Made by a program: the position numbers and the translations under genes. The notes under the pieces are model-generated. The model was given only the letters and a program-made list of their open reading frames with translations, searched no databases and was not told where the DNA came from. Source: Demequina litorisediminis (GTDB lineage: Bacteria; Actinomycetota; Actinomycetes; Actinomycetales; Demequinaceae). Taken from it: a stretch of 64,000 nucleotides of DNA. The number at the start of each line of letters is the position of its first letter. Within the stretch, counting starts at the first letter, position 1. The DNA is taken from assembly GCF_030161615.1 (NCBI RefSeq), contig NZ_BSUN01000001.1, positions 806,001 to 870,000 on the forward strand, read 5' to 3'. Positions 19,309 to 29,131 of this stretch are shown here, piece by piece.

Positions 19309-20647
19309 ATGGTGAACGTGGTATTGATGTCTCTCGTCGCCAGCCATCACAACCGCGACCTCACCGTCCTCGAACAGGCTCAGCGTTGGCTCGGAGACTC
19401 TGGGGTCCGCCGTGGTGCAGGGCGACTCCCCCATCCGCGGTGCCGTCGTGCTCCCCACGTGCAACCGCTTCGAGGTGTACCTCGAAGTCGAAGATGTCGA
19501 ATCCGGACGCACCGCGGTGATCGACGCCATCGAGCGGGCCACCTCCCTTGACCGTGCCGCGATCGAGCAGGCGCTCGCCACCTATGAGGGCGATGACGCC
19601 GTGCAGCACCTGCTCTCCGTCGCCTCCGGCCTGGAGTCAATGGTCGTGGGCGAGCGGGAGATTTCCGGTCAGGTGCGACGTGCACACAACGACGCCCAGT
19701 CGGCCCACCACCTCTCACCCGTCCTCGACCGCCTCTTCCAGTCCGCGTTGCGCACGTCACGCGTGGTGGCGTCCTCGACCGGGCTTGGCACGTCGGGACG
19801 CTCGGTGGTCTCGGTGGCCTTCGACCTCGCCTCCGCAACGGTGACCTGGGAGGGCTCGCGTGCGGTACTGATCGGGACCGGCGCGCTCGCCGAGACGGGC
19901 GTGGGCTCGTTGCTCGCCCGCGGTGTGGAGATCGCGGGGGTGTACTCGCCCTCGGGTCGCGGTGAGGAGTTCGGGCGCCGCCACGGCATCGCCTCCCTCA
20001 GCCTCGAGGACCTGCGCGCCTCGCTCGCCGACGTCGACCTCGTGCTCGCCTGTTCCGGCGGCGAGTCCATCGTCCTCACCCCCGCGATGGTGTCCGCCGC
20101 GCGTGCGGACGCGCTGCGCGACCTCACGATCGTGGACCTCGCCCTGCACCGCGACGTAGCGCCGGGCGTTGCGCAGATGCGCGGCGTGCATGTGGTGGAT
20201 CTTGACTCCGTGGGCGCGACCGCTCCCGGCGAGTCCGTGAACTCGATTGAGGCCGCCCGCGCCATCGTGGCGCACGCGGTGGCGCGGTTCGGCGACGGCG
20301 AGACGGCCCGTGCCCTCGACCCGGCCGTGGTCGCGCTGCGCGAGCACGTCTTCGGACTGTTGGAGCGCGAACTGGCGAAGGTGCGCCCGGCCGCGGGCGC
20401 CACCGCGGAGGCCGTGGCGCAGTCCGAGGCCACCGAACAGGCGCTGCGTCGCTTCGCGCGCACCCTGCTCCATACCCCCACAGTGCGAGCCCGCGAGCAC
20501 GCGCAGGCCGGCCAGACGGACCGCTACCTCGGCGCCATCCGCGCGCTGTACGGCATCGACGTCGACCTGCCTGCCGACGCCTGCCCCGCGGACCAGATCG
20601 ACGCCGAGGCTGGCCACGACTCCGACGCCTTCGGGCACCACCACTGA
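19309..20647 (+). CDS. hemA: Glutamyl-tRNA reductase
   Basis: Catalyses the first committed step of heme synthesis, NADPH reduction of Glu-tRNA to glutamate-1-semialdehyde. The repaired protein is about 445 residues: VASHHNRDLTVLEQLSV at the N-terminus, LPTCNRFEVYLEV with the catalytic Cys near residue 52, GLESMVVGEREISGQVRRA near 105, the NADPH-binding VLIGTGALAETGVGSLLARG near 185, and the C-terminal dimerisation helices. A single frame break near 19380 reads CAGCTCAGC as caggctcagc. Divergent from hemE, so the ~35-bp region between them must hold closely spaced or overlapping promoters. Confidence 0.93.
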
Positions 20648-20840
20648 CGGTCGCCTGCCGCCTCGCGGGGCCCGTGCCACATCACGATCGGGCAACTTTC
20701 GTCCGTCCGGACACATCACTTGTCCGCCTCGGGAAGGCGAAGCGCCTGGTATCGCACCACGTATGAGGCGACCTACCACGGCATCCGCGCCGTCAATTAC
20801 CAGATGCGCGCGTTGCTTTAATCGTCTGGGATGAACTAAG

Positions 20841-20859
20841 TTAGGTGAGCCTCACCGGC
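20841..20859 (+). promoter_or_regulatory. IdeR/DtxR iron box
   Basis: TTAGGTGAGCCTCACCGGC matches the 19-bp DtxR/IdeR operator TTAGGTTAGSCTAACCTAA at most conserved positions, including TTAGGT.AG and CT.ACC. It lies 41 bp before the first permease start of siderophore module 2, where an iron-loaded repressor would block transcription. Confidence 0.8.
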
Positions 20860-20899
20860 GCACCACGGCGTGCGCCCTCACCCCGTCCCAAGGAGCACG

Positions 20900-21892
20900 A
20901 TGCCTCGGCGCGCCCTGATCGCGATCGCCGCCGCCGCGGCGCTGCTGATCGCCATCGCACTGTCGCTCGCCATCGGCGCCCGCTCGATCGACCTCGCGAC
21001 GGTGTGGCAGGCCATCACGGACCTTGACCCGAACGATCCCGAGCAACTCATTGTCACGGACCTCAGGGTCTCGCGCACGGTGATTGGCGTGCTCGCCGGC
21101 GCCGCCCTCGGCATCGCGGGCGCGCTGATGCAGTCGCTGACGCGCAACCCCTTCGCCGACCCCGGCCTTCTCGGCATCAACGCCGGAGCCTCACTCGCGG
21201 TGGTCATCTCGCTCGCGCTCGGCGTCACCGGCTTTGCCGTTCAGGTCCCCTTCGCGTTCGTCGGGGCAGGGATCGCCGCCGTCATCGTCTACGCCATCGG
21301 CGCACGCGGAGCCGCGGCGGGTGCACCAGTGCGCCTCGCCCTCGCGGGTGTCGCACTCACGGCGCTGATCACCTCGGTTATCAACGCCGTCCTCCTGGTG
21401 GACGACGCAACGCTCGACCAGTACCGCCTGTGGGTCGCAGGTTCGCTCACAGGCCGCGACAGCGACGATGTCATGGCGCTCGTGCCCTTCGTGGTGATCT
21501 CGATCGTGGTCGCGCTCGTGGTCGCGAAGCCGCTCGAGGCGGTCGCGCTCGGTGAAGACGCCGCCCGGGCGCTGGGAATCAACATCACCGCCACCCGCAT
21601 CGCCGTCATCGTCACCGTCACCGCGCTCGCCGCCTCGGCGACCGCCGCGGCCGGACCTCTTGTCTTCGTCGGCCTCGCCGTTCCCCACCTCGCCCGCGCC
21701 CTCATCGGCGCCTCGCTGCCGTGGCTCCTGGTGGTCAGCGGCCTCGGCGGAGCCGCCCTGGTGCTGGTGTGCGACGTCGTCGGCCGCGTGGTCGCTCCCC
21801 CGGCGAGATCGGTGTGGGCATCACGACCGCGTTCATCGGTGGCGCGATCTTCGCCATCATGGCCCGCCGCATGAAGGTGGTGGAGCCTGTGA
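20900..21892 (+). CDS. FecCD-family siderophore permease, module 2, first subunit
   Basis: An integral membrane permease of about 330 residues. DLRVSRTVIGVLAGAALGIAG and TRNPFADPGLLGINAGAS are near residues 55-95, and AAGPLVFVGLAVPHLARA near 260 is the ATPase-contacting region. ATG 20900 follows AAGGAGCACG. Frame breaks: near 21800 a C run is one short, and at 21885 GAGCTGTGA reads gagcctgtga, which hides the true stop (KVVEL then TGA) and artificially fuses this gene to the next. The stop overlaps the next start as GTGA. Expression is probably iron-repressed through the upstream box. Confidence 0.9.
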
Positions 21893-22921
21893 GGATCCTC
21901 CGCATCGGGCCGCTTGGTATCACCACGCACCGCCGGACCTTCACGGTCGGCCTCATCATGCTCGCCGTCCTCGCGGGGCTGCTGGTCTTCGCCCTGGCAT
22001 GGGGCAAGGCCGATGTCTCTGTCATCGACTCGCTCAAGGCGGCGGTCGGCATCTCGGTGGGTGCCCCTGGAGACTTCGTAGTCGGTGAGGTGCGCGCGCC
22101 CCGTGCGTTCACCGCCATCTTGGTGGGCGCCACGCTCGGTCTCGCGGGCGCCATCCTCCAGTCGCTGACGCGCAACCCGCTGGCCTCTCCCGACTTCATC
22201 GGCATCACCGCGGGTGCGAGCACCGGTGGCGTCGTGACCCTGTGGCTGGGTTTCGGCACGTCGCTGTGGTTCACCGCCGCCGGAGCCGCCATCGGCGCGC
22301 TCGTCACGTCTGCACTCATCCTGGCGCTGTCCTGGCGCCGCGGGATCGTGCCGCTGCGCCTCATCCTCGCCGGCATCGGCATCGGCTTCGTCGCCAACTC
22401 CGCGACCCAGTACATCCTGACGCGCATGGACGTCCACGACGCGGGCACGGCGCTGGGATGGCTCGTCGGTTCCGTCACGGGACGCACCTGGACCCACGTC
22501 ACCGTCGCCGTGGTGATGCTGGCTGTCATCGTTCCGGTCATCCTGTGGCACGCCCGCTCACTTCGCACGATGGAGATGGGTGACGACACCGCCAAGGCGC
22601 TCGGTATCTCGGTGGGCTCCTCGCGGATCACGCTCGCGCTGTGCTCGGTGCTGCTCGCCGCTGGCGCCACGGCCATCACCGGTCCCATCGGCTTCATCGC
22701 CCTGGTCGCCCCCGCGCTCGCCCTGCGCCTCACGCGCAACGCCGGCGTCACTCTCATCCCCTCGGCGCTCATGGGCGCCCTGCTGCTGCTCGCCGCCGAC
22801 CAGGCTCAGCCAGCTCATGCCCGCCACCCTTCAGTTCCCCGTCGGCATCTTCACCGCCGCGATCGGCGCCCCCTACCTGCTGTGGCTGGTGTGGCGCGCA
22901 TCCCGAGGAGGTCCCTCATGA
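21889..22921 (+). CDS. FecCD-family siderophore permease, module 2, second subunit
   Basis: The second half of the module 2 channel, about 343 residues, starting at GTG 21889 with MRILRIGPLGITTHRRTFTV. Family blocks are VRAPRAFTAILVGATLGLAG, TRNPLASPDFIGITAGAS and ITGPIGFIALVAPALALR. One frame break near 22803 reads CAGCTCAGC as caggctcagc, while an AGCT eight bases further on is intact. The stop overlaps the ATPase start as ATGA. Confidence 0.92.
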
Positions 22922-23714
22922 GCAGGCTCGAGACCCGCAAGGCCGTCATCGGCTACGGCGACAAGCCCATCGTCCGCGGCGTCGATGTCGACGTGCCCGA
23001 CGGCAAGATCACGGCCATCGTGGGCCCCAACGGCTGCGGCAAGTCGACGCTCCTGCGCGCCCTGATCCGCCTGCTCACGCCGTCGGAGGGCACCGTCGCG
23101 CTCGACGGCCAGGACATTCACCGCATGCCCACCCGCGAGGTGGCGCGCCGCGTGGGCCTCCTTCCCCAGTCCCCCATCGCCCCCGCGGGCATCACGGTCA
23201 AGGAGCCTCGTCGCCCGCGGCCGCACCCCGCACCAGAAGGTGCTGCGCCCCTGGTCGAGCTCCGATGAGACGGCCGTCATGAGCGCCCTGCACTCGACGA
23301 ACCTCACCGACATCCAGGACGAGGTCGTCGACCAGGCTCTCTGGCGGCCAGCGACAGCGCGCGTGGATCGCGATGACCCTCGCGCAGGACACCCCGCTGA
23401 TGCTGCTCGACGAGCCCACGACCTACCTGGACATCGCGCACCAGTATGAGGTTCTGGAGCTCCTGCACCGCCTCAACGAGCGCCAGGGCCGCACCATCGT
23501 GATGGTGGTCCACGACCTCCACCAGGCCGCCAGGTACGCGCACCACGTCATCGCGATGCACGACGGCGTGATCGCCGCCTCCGGCACCGCCGACGAGGTC
23601 TTCACCGAGGACCTGGTGAGCCGCGTCTTCAACTTCGACGCGCGCGTGATCCCCGACCCCGTCACCGGGACACCCATCATCGTCCCGTCGCACCGCCCGG
23701 GGGTCACGCGATGA
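22918..23714 (+). CDS. Siderophore ABC transporter ATP-binding protein, module 2
   Basis: FepC-type ATPase of about 264 residues: Walker [10 protein letters not shown] near residue 39, Q-loop LLPQSPIAP, signature [10 protein letters not shown] near 140, Walker [14 protein letters not shown] and H-loop [14 protein letters not shown]. Frame breaks near 23204 (GAGCTCGTC) and 23336 (CAGCTCTCT) carry an extra base; the second splits the signature motif. It closely resembles the module 1 ATPase at 6103-6898. The stop overlaps the next start as ATGA. Confidence 0.93.
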
Positions 23715-24226
23715 CCGTCACGTCGCCGCAGATCCGCTCCGCCGCCGCGCTGCTGGGCGCCGTGCCTGGCCTCACCGCCCGCCTCAACGTGCCCGGGGCC
23801 GATGCCGTGGTCGCCGGGGCGGCGGACGACGCCACCATGTGTGGACACACCTTCCGCTCGCTGGTCCTCGAACGCCACCTCGACGGCGAGGGCCTCGAGG
23901 GCGCCACGCTCCACCTCGACGACGCCGACCACACGACGGGCCTCATCGCCCGCGGCACCGTGCGCTGGTTCGTCACTCCTCTCCCCGCCCCGCTCGCCGT
24001 CGCAGCGTTGCGGGACTCTGGCCACACCCGCGCCCCGCTGCAGTCCGTGGTGCGCGCCGACGCCTCGCTGGGCGTCTCCGTCGTGGCCGTCCGTGATCAG
24101 TCGGGTCGCGTGCCCGCAGGTGACCTCGACGATGCGGCCATGGCCGCATCGGCCGCCTGCCTTGTCGCCCACCTGCTGACCACGTCCGGCCTCATGTCCC
24201 ACCCGACCCGCACGACTCACCCCTAG
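23711..24226 (+). CDS. Unknown siderophore-locus protein, copy 2
   Basis: An unbroken 171-residue cytosolic protein of unknown family, homologous over its whole length to the product of 3352-3839. Shared features are MCGHTFR near residue 46, [15 protein letters not shown] near 90, VAALRDSGH after it, [11 protein letters not shown] near 130, and a C-terminal helix with [10 protein letters not shown]. Start overlaps the ATPase stop and the binding-protein gene follows after 12 bp, so it is embedded in the importer operon. That placement, repeated in both modules, suggests a real role in siderophore use, for example cytosolic binding or release. I cannot assign a reaction. Confidence 0.8.
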   Translation: MTVTSPQIRSAAALLGAVPGLTARLNVPGADAVVAGAADDATMCGHTFRSLVLERHLDGEGLEGATLHLDDADHTTGLIARGTVRWFVTPLPAPLAVAALRDSGHTRAPLQSVVRADASLGVSVVAVRDQSGRVPAGDLDDAAMAASAACLVAHLLTTSGLMSHPTRTTHP

Positions 24227-24238
24227 GAAAGGAACACC

Positions 24239-25353
24239 ATGCACCAGCGCATCACGCGCGGCGCGTCCGCCGTGTCCGTCGCCGCAGCCGCGGCACTTCT
24301 GCTTGCCGCCTGCTCGTCGGACGCCGACACGGAGGAGACCACCTCTCCCGCCGCCGACGCCTCCGCGAGCGCCTCCGCCTCCGCCGACACCACCGGTGAT
24401 GCGGCAGCGTTCCCCGTCACGCTCGACACCGCCATGGGCGAGGTCACCATCGACGCCGAGCCCCAGCGCGTCGTGACCCTCGGCTCGCACGAGCACGAGT
24501 ACCTCTACGCGCTCGGCGTTGCCCCCGTGGCCGTGCCCGTGTCGTGGCAGGGCTACGAGAACGGCACCGGCCCGTGGGCCGACGCCGACCGCGAGGCCGC
24601 GGGCGCCACCCCCGAGCTCTTCGAGCCCGGCACCACCACGTACGACGCCGAGGCCATCGCGGCATTCGAGCCCGATCTGATCGTGGCGACCTACCCCAAC
24701 CACGAGATGACGCAGGAGGAGTACACCCTCCTCTCGGGCATCGCGCCCGTCGTCACGCGTCCCGCCACCGACTCCGAGGGCAACGCCACCGTCGAGTGGG
24801 GCGTCACCCTTGAGGACGAGCCTGAACCTGCTCGCCGAGGCCACCGGCACCACCGCCAAGGCCGAGGAGATCGTCGCCGACATCGACGCTCAGTACGCCG
24901 CCGTGCGCGAGGCGCACCCCGAGTGGGAGGGCATGACCTCGCAGGTCGGCGGCTTCTACGAGGGCCAGGCGTTCGTGTACGCCGCCTCGGACACCCGCAA
25001 CCAGTTCCTCGCGAACCTGGGCCTCGACGTGACCGCCGTTGAGGGCACCGACGCCGCCTGGCTGCAGATCTCGGCCGAGCAGGCTCGACACCACCATCGG
25101 CGACCTCGACTCGGTCGTGTGGCAGGTGGCGACGACCCCCGACGCCAAGGGCGAGCTCGAGGCACTGCCCCTGTTCGCCTCGCTGACCGCGACCGAGACC
25201 GGCGGCAACGTCTGGCTGACCGACACGGTCCTTGAGGGCGCGTTCTTCGCGAACTCCCCCTCGTCGATCGCCTACTCGATCGAGGGCTTCGTGCCGCTCC
25301 TCGAGGCCGCTCTCGACGGCGACCCCGCCACCGAGCCCGCAGCAGCCGAGTAA
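24239..25353 (+). CDS. Iron-siderophore binding lipoprotein, module 2
   Basis: A cell-surface FecB-type binding lipoprotein of about 371 residues. The signal peptide ends at the lipobox LLLAACSS near residue 25, followed by an Ala/Ser/Thr/Asp-rich linker. The ligand domain includes VTIDAEPQRVVTLGSHEHEY near 80 and PDLIVATYPNHEM near 145, and a SIAYSIEGFVPLLEAAL helix at the end. GGAAAGG precedes the ATG. Frame breaks near 24822 (GAGCTGAAC) and 25083 (CAGCTCGAC) have an extra base; the AGCT at 25153 is intact. It is followed by a strong hairpin. Confidence 0.92.
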
Positions 25354-25358
25354 TCCCA

Positions 25359-25411
25359 CCGTATGGGGCGCCGGGTCACCCCGGCGCCCCACGCATCGGC
25401 TGTCCATACGG
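25359..25411 (+). terminator. Hairpin after the module 2 binding-protein gene
   Basis: Inner stem GGGGCGCCGG/CCGGCGCCCC at 25365-25374 and 25381-25390, nested within outer arms CCGTATGG (25359-25366) and CCATACGG (25404-25411). It may be a partial terminator, since the reductase gene 35 bp further on lies on the same strand. Confidence 0.65.
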
Positions 25412-25445
25412 CCTCTGTCCCCACCCCCACATTTCTGGAGTCACC

Positions 25446-26290
25446 ATGACCGACTCGTTCGTCGTCACCGTCGCTGGTGCTGAGCAGGCTCAGCCCCAAC
25501 CTCCGCCGCGTGACCCTCACCGGACCCTCGCTCGAGGGCTGGGAGTCGACCGGCAAGGCCGACGAGTTCGTCCACGTCCACATCCCCGACGCCGAGCCGG
25601 CGGAGGGCTGGGAGGACGACCACGACATCGCTCGTCACTACACGATCCGCCGCTGGGACCCCACCCACCAGCGCCTCGACATCGACATCGTCACCCACGG
25701 TCACGGCCGCGGCGCCTCATGGGCGCGCGACTGCCAGGTGGGCGACGTGGTGGCGGTGTCCGATGCTCACGGCTACTACGAGCCGCCCGCCGGCTCCACG
25801 CGCCGCCTCCTCATCGCCGACGCGACCGGCCTTCCCGCCGTGGCGCGCATTCTCGAGGAGGCCTCGCCGGAGGAAACCTTCGACGTCCTTATCGAGCCTC
25901 ATCTCGATGGACGACGCGATTGCCCTGCCTTCCCCCGCCACCGTCAACCTCGAGTGGCGCGTGTCCGGCAACGGCCGCGGCCCCTCGGCACTCGTGAGCC
26001 TGCCTTGAACGCCTCGAGACCCCCGAGGATGACACCTACGTGTGGGTGGCCTGCGAGTCGGCGCAGTCGCGCAAGGCTCGCAAGTTCATTCGCGAGAACT
26101 GGACCCGTCACCACACGCTGTACCGCATCGTCGGCTACTGGCACGTGGATGCCGAGGAGCAGATGCGCAAGTGGGAGGCCCTCACGGACGCCCAGCGTGA
26201 CCGCTACATGGAGATCTGGGACGAGTCCCGTCCCGACGAGGTCAACTGGGAAGAGCCTGGAGCCGTACCTTCAGGAGCCTCGGTCTCTAA
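25446..26290 (+). CDS. Siderophore-interacting protein (ferric-siderophore reductase), module 2
   Basis: A second FAD/NAD(P)H-dependent ferric-siderophore reductase, about 280 residues after repair. The FAD motif RHYTIRRWDP is near residue 60, HGHGRGASWA near 82, LLIADATGLPAVARILEE (GDxTALPA-like) near 122, and the C-terminal FIRENWTRHHTLYRIVGYWH near 215. Five AGCT sites carry an extra base (near 25487, 25896, 26001, 26255 and 26277); the last two give the normal end ELEPYLQELGL. It differs from the module 1 reductase in sequence and in having the longer C-terminus, so the two may serve different siderophores. Confidence 0.88.
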
Positions 26291-26371
26291 CCCCCTCCTG
26301 GCGCAAATGGCCGCATTTGCGGCACTTCGTCACTGTTGATGCAGCATTCCGGGCCACCAGGGACACGGCAG

Positions 26372-26406
26372 AGGGCCGATGCGATGGTCACCATCGCATC
26401 GGCCCT
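26372..26406. terminator. Perfect inverted pair of the GGCCGATGC motif
   Basis: AGGGCCGATGCGATGGT at 26372-26388 and its exact complement at 26390-26406, separated by one base. It lies between the convergent reductase and phoH2 genes. The 17-bp palindrome is built from two opposed copies of the over-represented 9-mer, as uptake-sequence terminators are in Neisseria. Confidence 0.65.
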
Positions 26407-26437
26407 TCGTCGTTCTCGTGATGCCGAATGGGGGTTC

Positions 26438-26467
26438 GCGTGGCATCTCGCGCTGTCGATGCCACGC
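26438..26467. terminator. Second hairpin between convergent genes
   Basis: GCGTGGCATC at 26438-26447 and GATGCCACGC at 26458-26467 form a 10-bp perfect stem with a 10-nt loop, 34 bp after the phoH2 stop on the minus strand. Confidence 0.5.
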
Positions 26468-26500
26468 AATCCCACATCTCGCGGGCGCAGGAGCGCGAGG

Positions 26501-27872
26501 CTAGAGGTCGAGCCGCTCCAGCATGTCGGTCACCAGGGCGGCCACCGCGGAGCGCTCCGAACGCTCCAGGGTGACGTGCGCGAACAGCGGGTGACCCTTC
26601 AGCGCCTCGATCACCGCGGCGATGCCGTCGTGACGTCCCACGCGAAGGTTGTCGCGCTGCGCCACGTCGTGGGTGAGCACCACGCGCGAGTCCTGGCCGA
26701 TCCGCGAGAGCATCGTCAGGAGCACGTTGCGCTCAAGCGACTGGGCCTCGTCCACAATCACGAAGGCGTCGTGCAGGCTACGGCCGCGGATGTGCGTCAG
26801 CGGCAACACCTCGAGCATGCCTCGCGCCATGACCTCCTCCACCACCTCGGAGGAGACCATCGCGCCGAGGGTGTCGAAGACCGCCTGCGCCCAGGGGTTC
26901 ATCTTCTCCGCCTCGGATCCGGGCAGGTACCCGAGGTCCTGGCCGCCCACCGCGTACAGCGGACGGAACACCATGATGCGCTTGTGCTGACGGCGCTCCA
27001 TGACGGCCTCGAGACCGGCGCACAGCGCGAGGGCGCTCTTGCCCGTGCCGGCGCGGCCGCCCATGGACACGATGCCCACGGACTCGTCGAGCAGCAGGTC
27101 GATCGCGACGCGCTGCTCGGCGGAGCGGCCATGGACGCCGAAGACCTCCTGGTCGCCGCGCACCAACCGAATACCGCCGTCGTCATCCACGCGGCCAAGC
27201 GCGGAGCCTCGCGGCGAGTGAATCACGAGCCCGGTGTGCACCGGCAGCGAACCCAGGTCCTCACCGCATTCGGCGGCGGGCGGCACGGAGGTCAGCGCCT
27301 CGGCCTCGTACAAGGCGCCCATCTGCTCATCGGTGAGCCTGGATCTCGCGCATGCCGGTCCACCCGGAATCCACGGCGAGCCTCGGCGCGGTACTCCTCG
27401 GCCTCGATGCCCAACGCGGAGGCCTTCACGCGCATCGGCAGGTCCTTGGACACCACCGTCACGGCGTGCCCCTCGGCCTTAAGGTTCGCCGCGACCGCGA
27501 GGATGCGGGTGTCGTTGTCGCCGAGCCGGAACCCGCTGGGCAGGATCTCCTGGTCTGTGTGGTTGAGTTCGACGCGCACGGTGCCGCCCTGCTCGTTGGC
27601 CGCGACCGGCTGGTCGAGCCTTGCCGTGCTGGATGCGCAGGTCGTCGAGCATGCGCAGCGCGGAACGAGCGAAGTAGCCGAGCCTCGGGGTGATGCCGTT
27701 TGGCCTCGAGTTCCGTGATGACCACGACCGGGAGCACCACCGCGTGTTCCGCGAAACGCTTGAGCGCCCGTGGATCTGACAGCAGCACCGAGGTGTCGAG
27801 CACGTAGGTGCGCAGGTCGGTCGCGTTCGCCGTGGGGGTGGAGGGTGTGGTGTCGAACTCAGTGATGCTCAC
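26501..27872 (-). CDS. phoH2: PhoH2-type PIN domain/PhoH ATPase fusion
   Basis: PhoH2 proteins couple an N-terminal PIN RNase domain to a C-terminal PhoH ATPase and act as RNA-unwinding ribonucleases. The repaired protein is about 455 residues. The PIN domain has [13 protein letters not shown] near residue 20, [17 protein letters not shown] near 50 and [14 protein letters not shown] near 120. The PhoH domain has the Walker [13 protein letters not shown] near 260, [21 protein letters not shown] (Walker B) near 345, and [12 protein letters not shown] near 385. GTG 27872 is chosen because GGGGAG lies six bases before it. Four AGCT sites near 27338, 27380, 27620 and 27672 carry an extra base. Confidence 0.9.
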
Positions 27873-28288
27873 GTGGGGCTCCCCGCTCATCAGGCCGCAG
27901 GGCGCCGATCGCCCCACGGCGTTCGGTGTCAGTCCCGCATCCGGTGGATGCGGCGGATTTCTTCTACCACGAGCCCGACGCTACGCCGCGGCTCACCTGT
28001 CAAGCAGCGACACGCCGCGTGTCACACGTTCGTCACATGCGCCGCGCACCCGATCGGGGCGGCGGTGGTGTTGCGGCAATACGCCGTCGCGCCGAGCAAA
28101 AAGCCAGGCGACTCCCAAGGTACGACGTGACGTACGCGACGGGTGTGACGCATCGGATCGCCGTGCGAGCCCCACGAGTCACATGCATCACGGGACACCT
28201 TGGGAATCGAGGTGCGGGGCCGATGCGGGGCTCAGATCCGGAGGTAGGGCTCAGGTCCGGCGCGCGGACTGAGGTCAGCAGCGCGGAC
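27873..28288. other. Intergenic region upstream of phoH2
   Basis: About 415 bp without a gene I can support. It holds the 100-bp inverted-repeat element (28110-28209), one GGCCGATGC copy at 28219, and a tandem direct repeat GGGCTCAGATCCGG / GGGCTCAGGTCCGG at 28228-28241 and 28247-28260 just beyond the uppS stop. The phoH2 promoter presumably lies here; no clear -35/-10 pair was found. Confidence 0.5.
28110..28209 (-). repeat. 100-bp inverted-repeat element, copy A
   Basis: Bounded by GACTCCCAAGGTA (28110-28122) and ACCTTGGGAATCG (28197-28209), which are inverted copies with one mismatch. Inside, on the minus strand, are GTGACTCGTG and GTCACACCCGTC. The copy at 47717-47816 has the same two ends and exactly the same length; a diverged relative is at 39005-39108. 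It may be a non-autonomous mobile element, a structured RNA or a regulatory hairpin. Confidence 0.6.
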
Positions 28289-29055
28289 TTAGCGGCCGTG
28301 GCGGCGCTCGCGCTGGGAGTAGGCCCTCAGCGCGCGCAGGAAGTCGACGTGGCGGAAGTCCGGCCAGTAGGCGTCGCAGAAGTAGAACTCGGAGTGCGCC
28401 GACTGCCACATGAGGAAGCCCGAGAGCCTCTGCTCGCCCGAGGTGCGGATCACCAGGTCGGGATCCGGCTGGCCCTTCGTGTAGAGGTGCTCGGCGATGT
28501 GCTCGACCGAGAACGAGTCCGCCGCCTGCTCCATGGAGTGCCCGGCGTCGATGGCGTCGCGCAGGTATGAGCGGACGGCATCGGCGATCTCGTGGCGGCC
28601 GCCGTAGCCGACCGCGACGTTGACATGCAGGCCGGTGGCCGATGCGGTGCGGTCGACCGCGGCGGACAGCCTCGCCGCGGCATCGGCCGGGAGCAGGCTT
28701 GCCGACCCGACGTGCTGGAGGCGCCAGCGACCGTCGTCGGCGAGTGCCTCGACGGCGTCGCAGATGATCCCCAGCAGCGCGTCGAGCCTCGGCGGCGTCA
28801 CGGCCAAGGTTGTCGGTGGAGAGCATCCACAGGGTGACGACCTCGACGCCGAGGCTCTTCGGACCAGCCGAGGACCTCGGAGATCTTGTCCGCGCCGCGG
28901 CGGTGTCCGTCGGCCGCGGAGGCGCCGGATTGCTTGGCCCAGCGCCGGTTGCCGTCGAGGATGACGCCAATGTGCCGGGGGGTCTGTCCCGACGTGCGGA
29001 GCGTGCGCTCAAGGTCACGCTCGTAGGGCTTGTACAGCAGGCTGCGCAGTCCCAT
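28289..29055 (-). CDS. uppS: Isoprenyl (undecaprenyl-type) diphosphate synthase
   Basis: A cis-prenyltransferase that extends farnesyl or geranyl diphosphate with isopentenyl units to make the lipid carrier for cell-wall synthesis. The repaired protein is about 255 residues. HIGVILDGNRRWAKQSG near residue 27 has the catalytic Asp and diphosphate-binding residues, and the C-terminal signature DPDLVIRTSGEQRLSGFLMWQSAHSEF is near 205, followed by FRHVDFLRALRAYSQRERR. Frame breaks near 28853 (GAGCTCGGC) and 28790 (GAGCTCGAC) carry an extra base. Start ATG 29055, divergent from the hemolysin III gene. Confidence 0.92.
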
Positions 29056-29110
29056 CGCCGTTCTCTCCTCGTGTCCGCGGATACAGGTGCCTACGGTACT
29101 CCCGGCGACT

Positions 29111-29130
29111 AACCTACGGTAACGTAGGTT
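29111..29130. promoter_or_regulatory. Operator-like palindrome before the hemolysin III gene
   Basis: AACCTACGGTAACGTAGGTT: 8-bp perfect inverted arms AACCTACG/CGTAGGTT around GTAA, ending one base before the ATG at 29132. The position suggests a repressor site on a leaderless or very short-leader promoter; the protein that binds it is unknown. Confidence 0.55.
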
Positions 29131-29131
29131 C

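Noticed and set aside
21289..24883. Long minus-strand open frames (420 and 486 codons) over siderophore module 2
   Set aside because: They oppose clear FecCD, ATPase and binding-protein genes, lack ribosome binding sites and have low-complexity composition.
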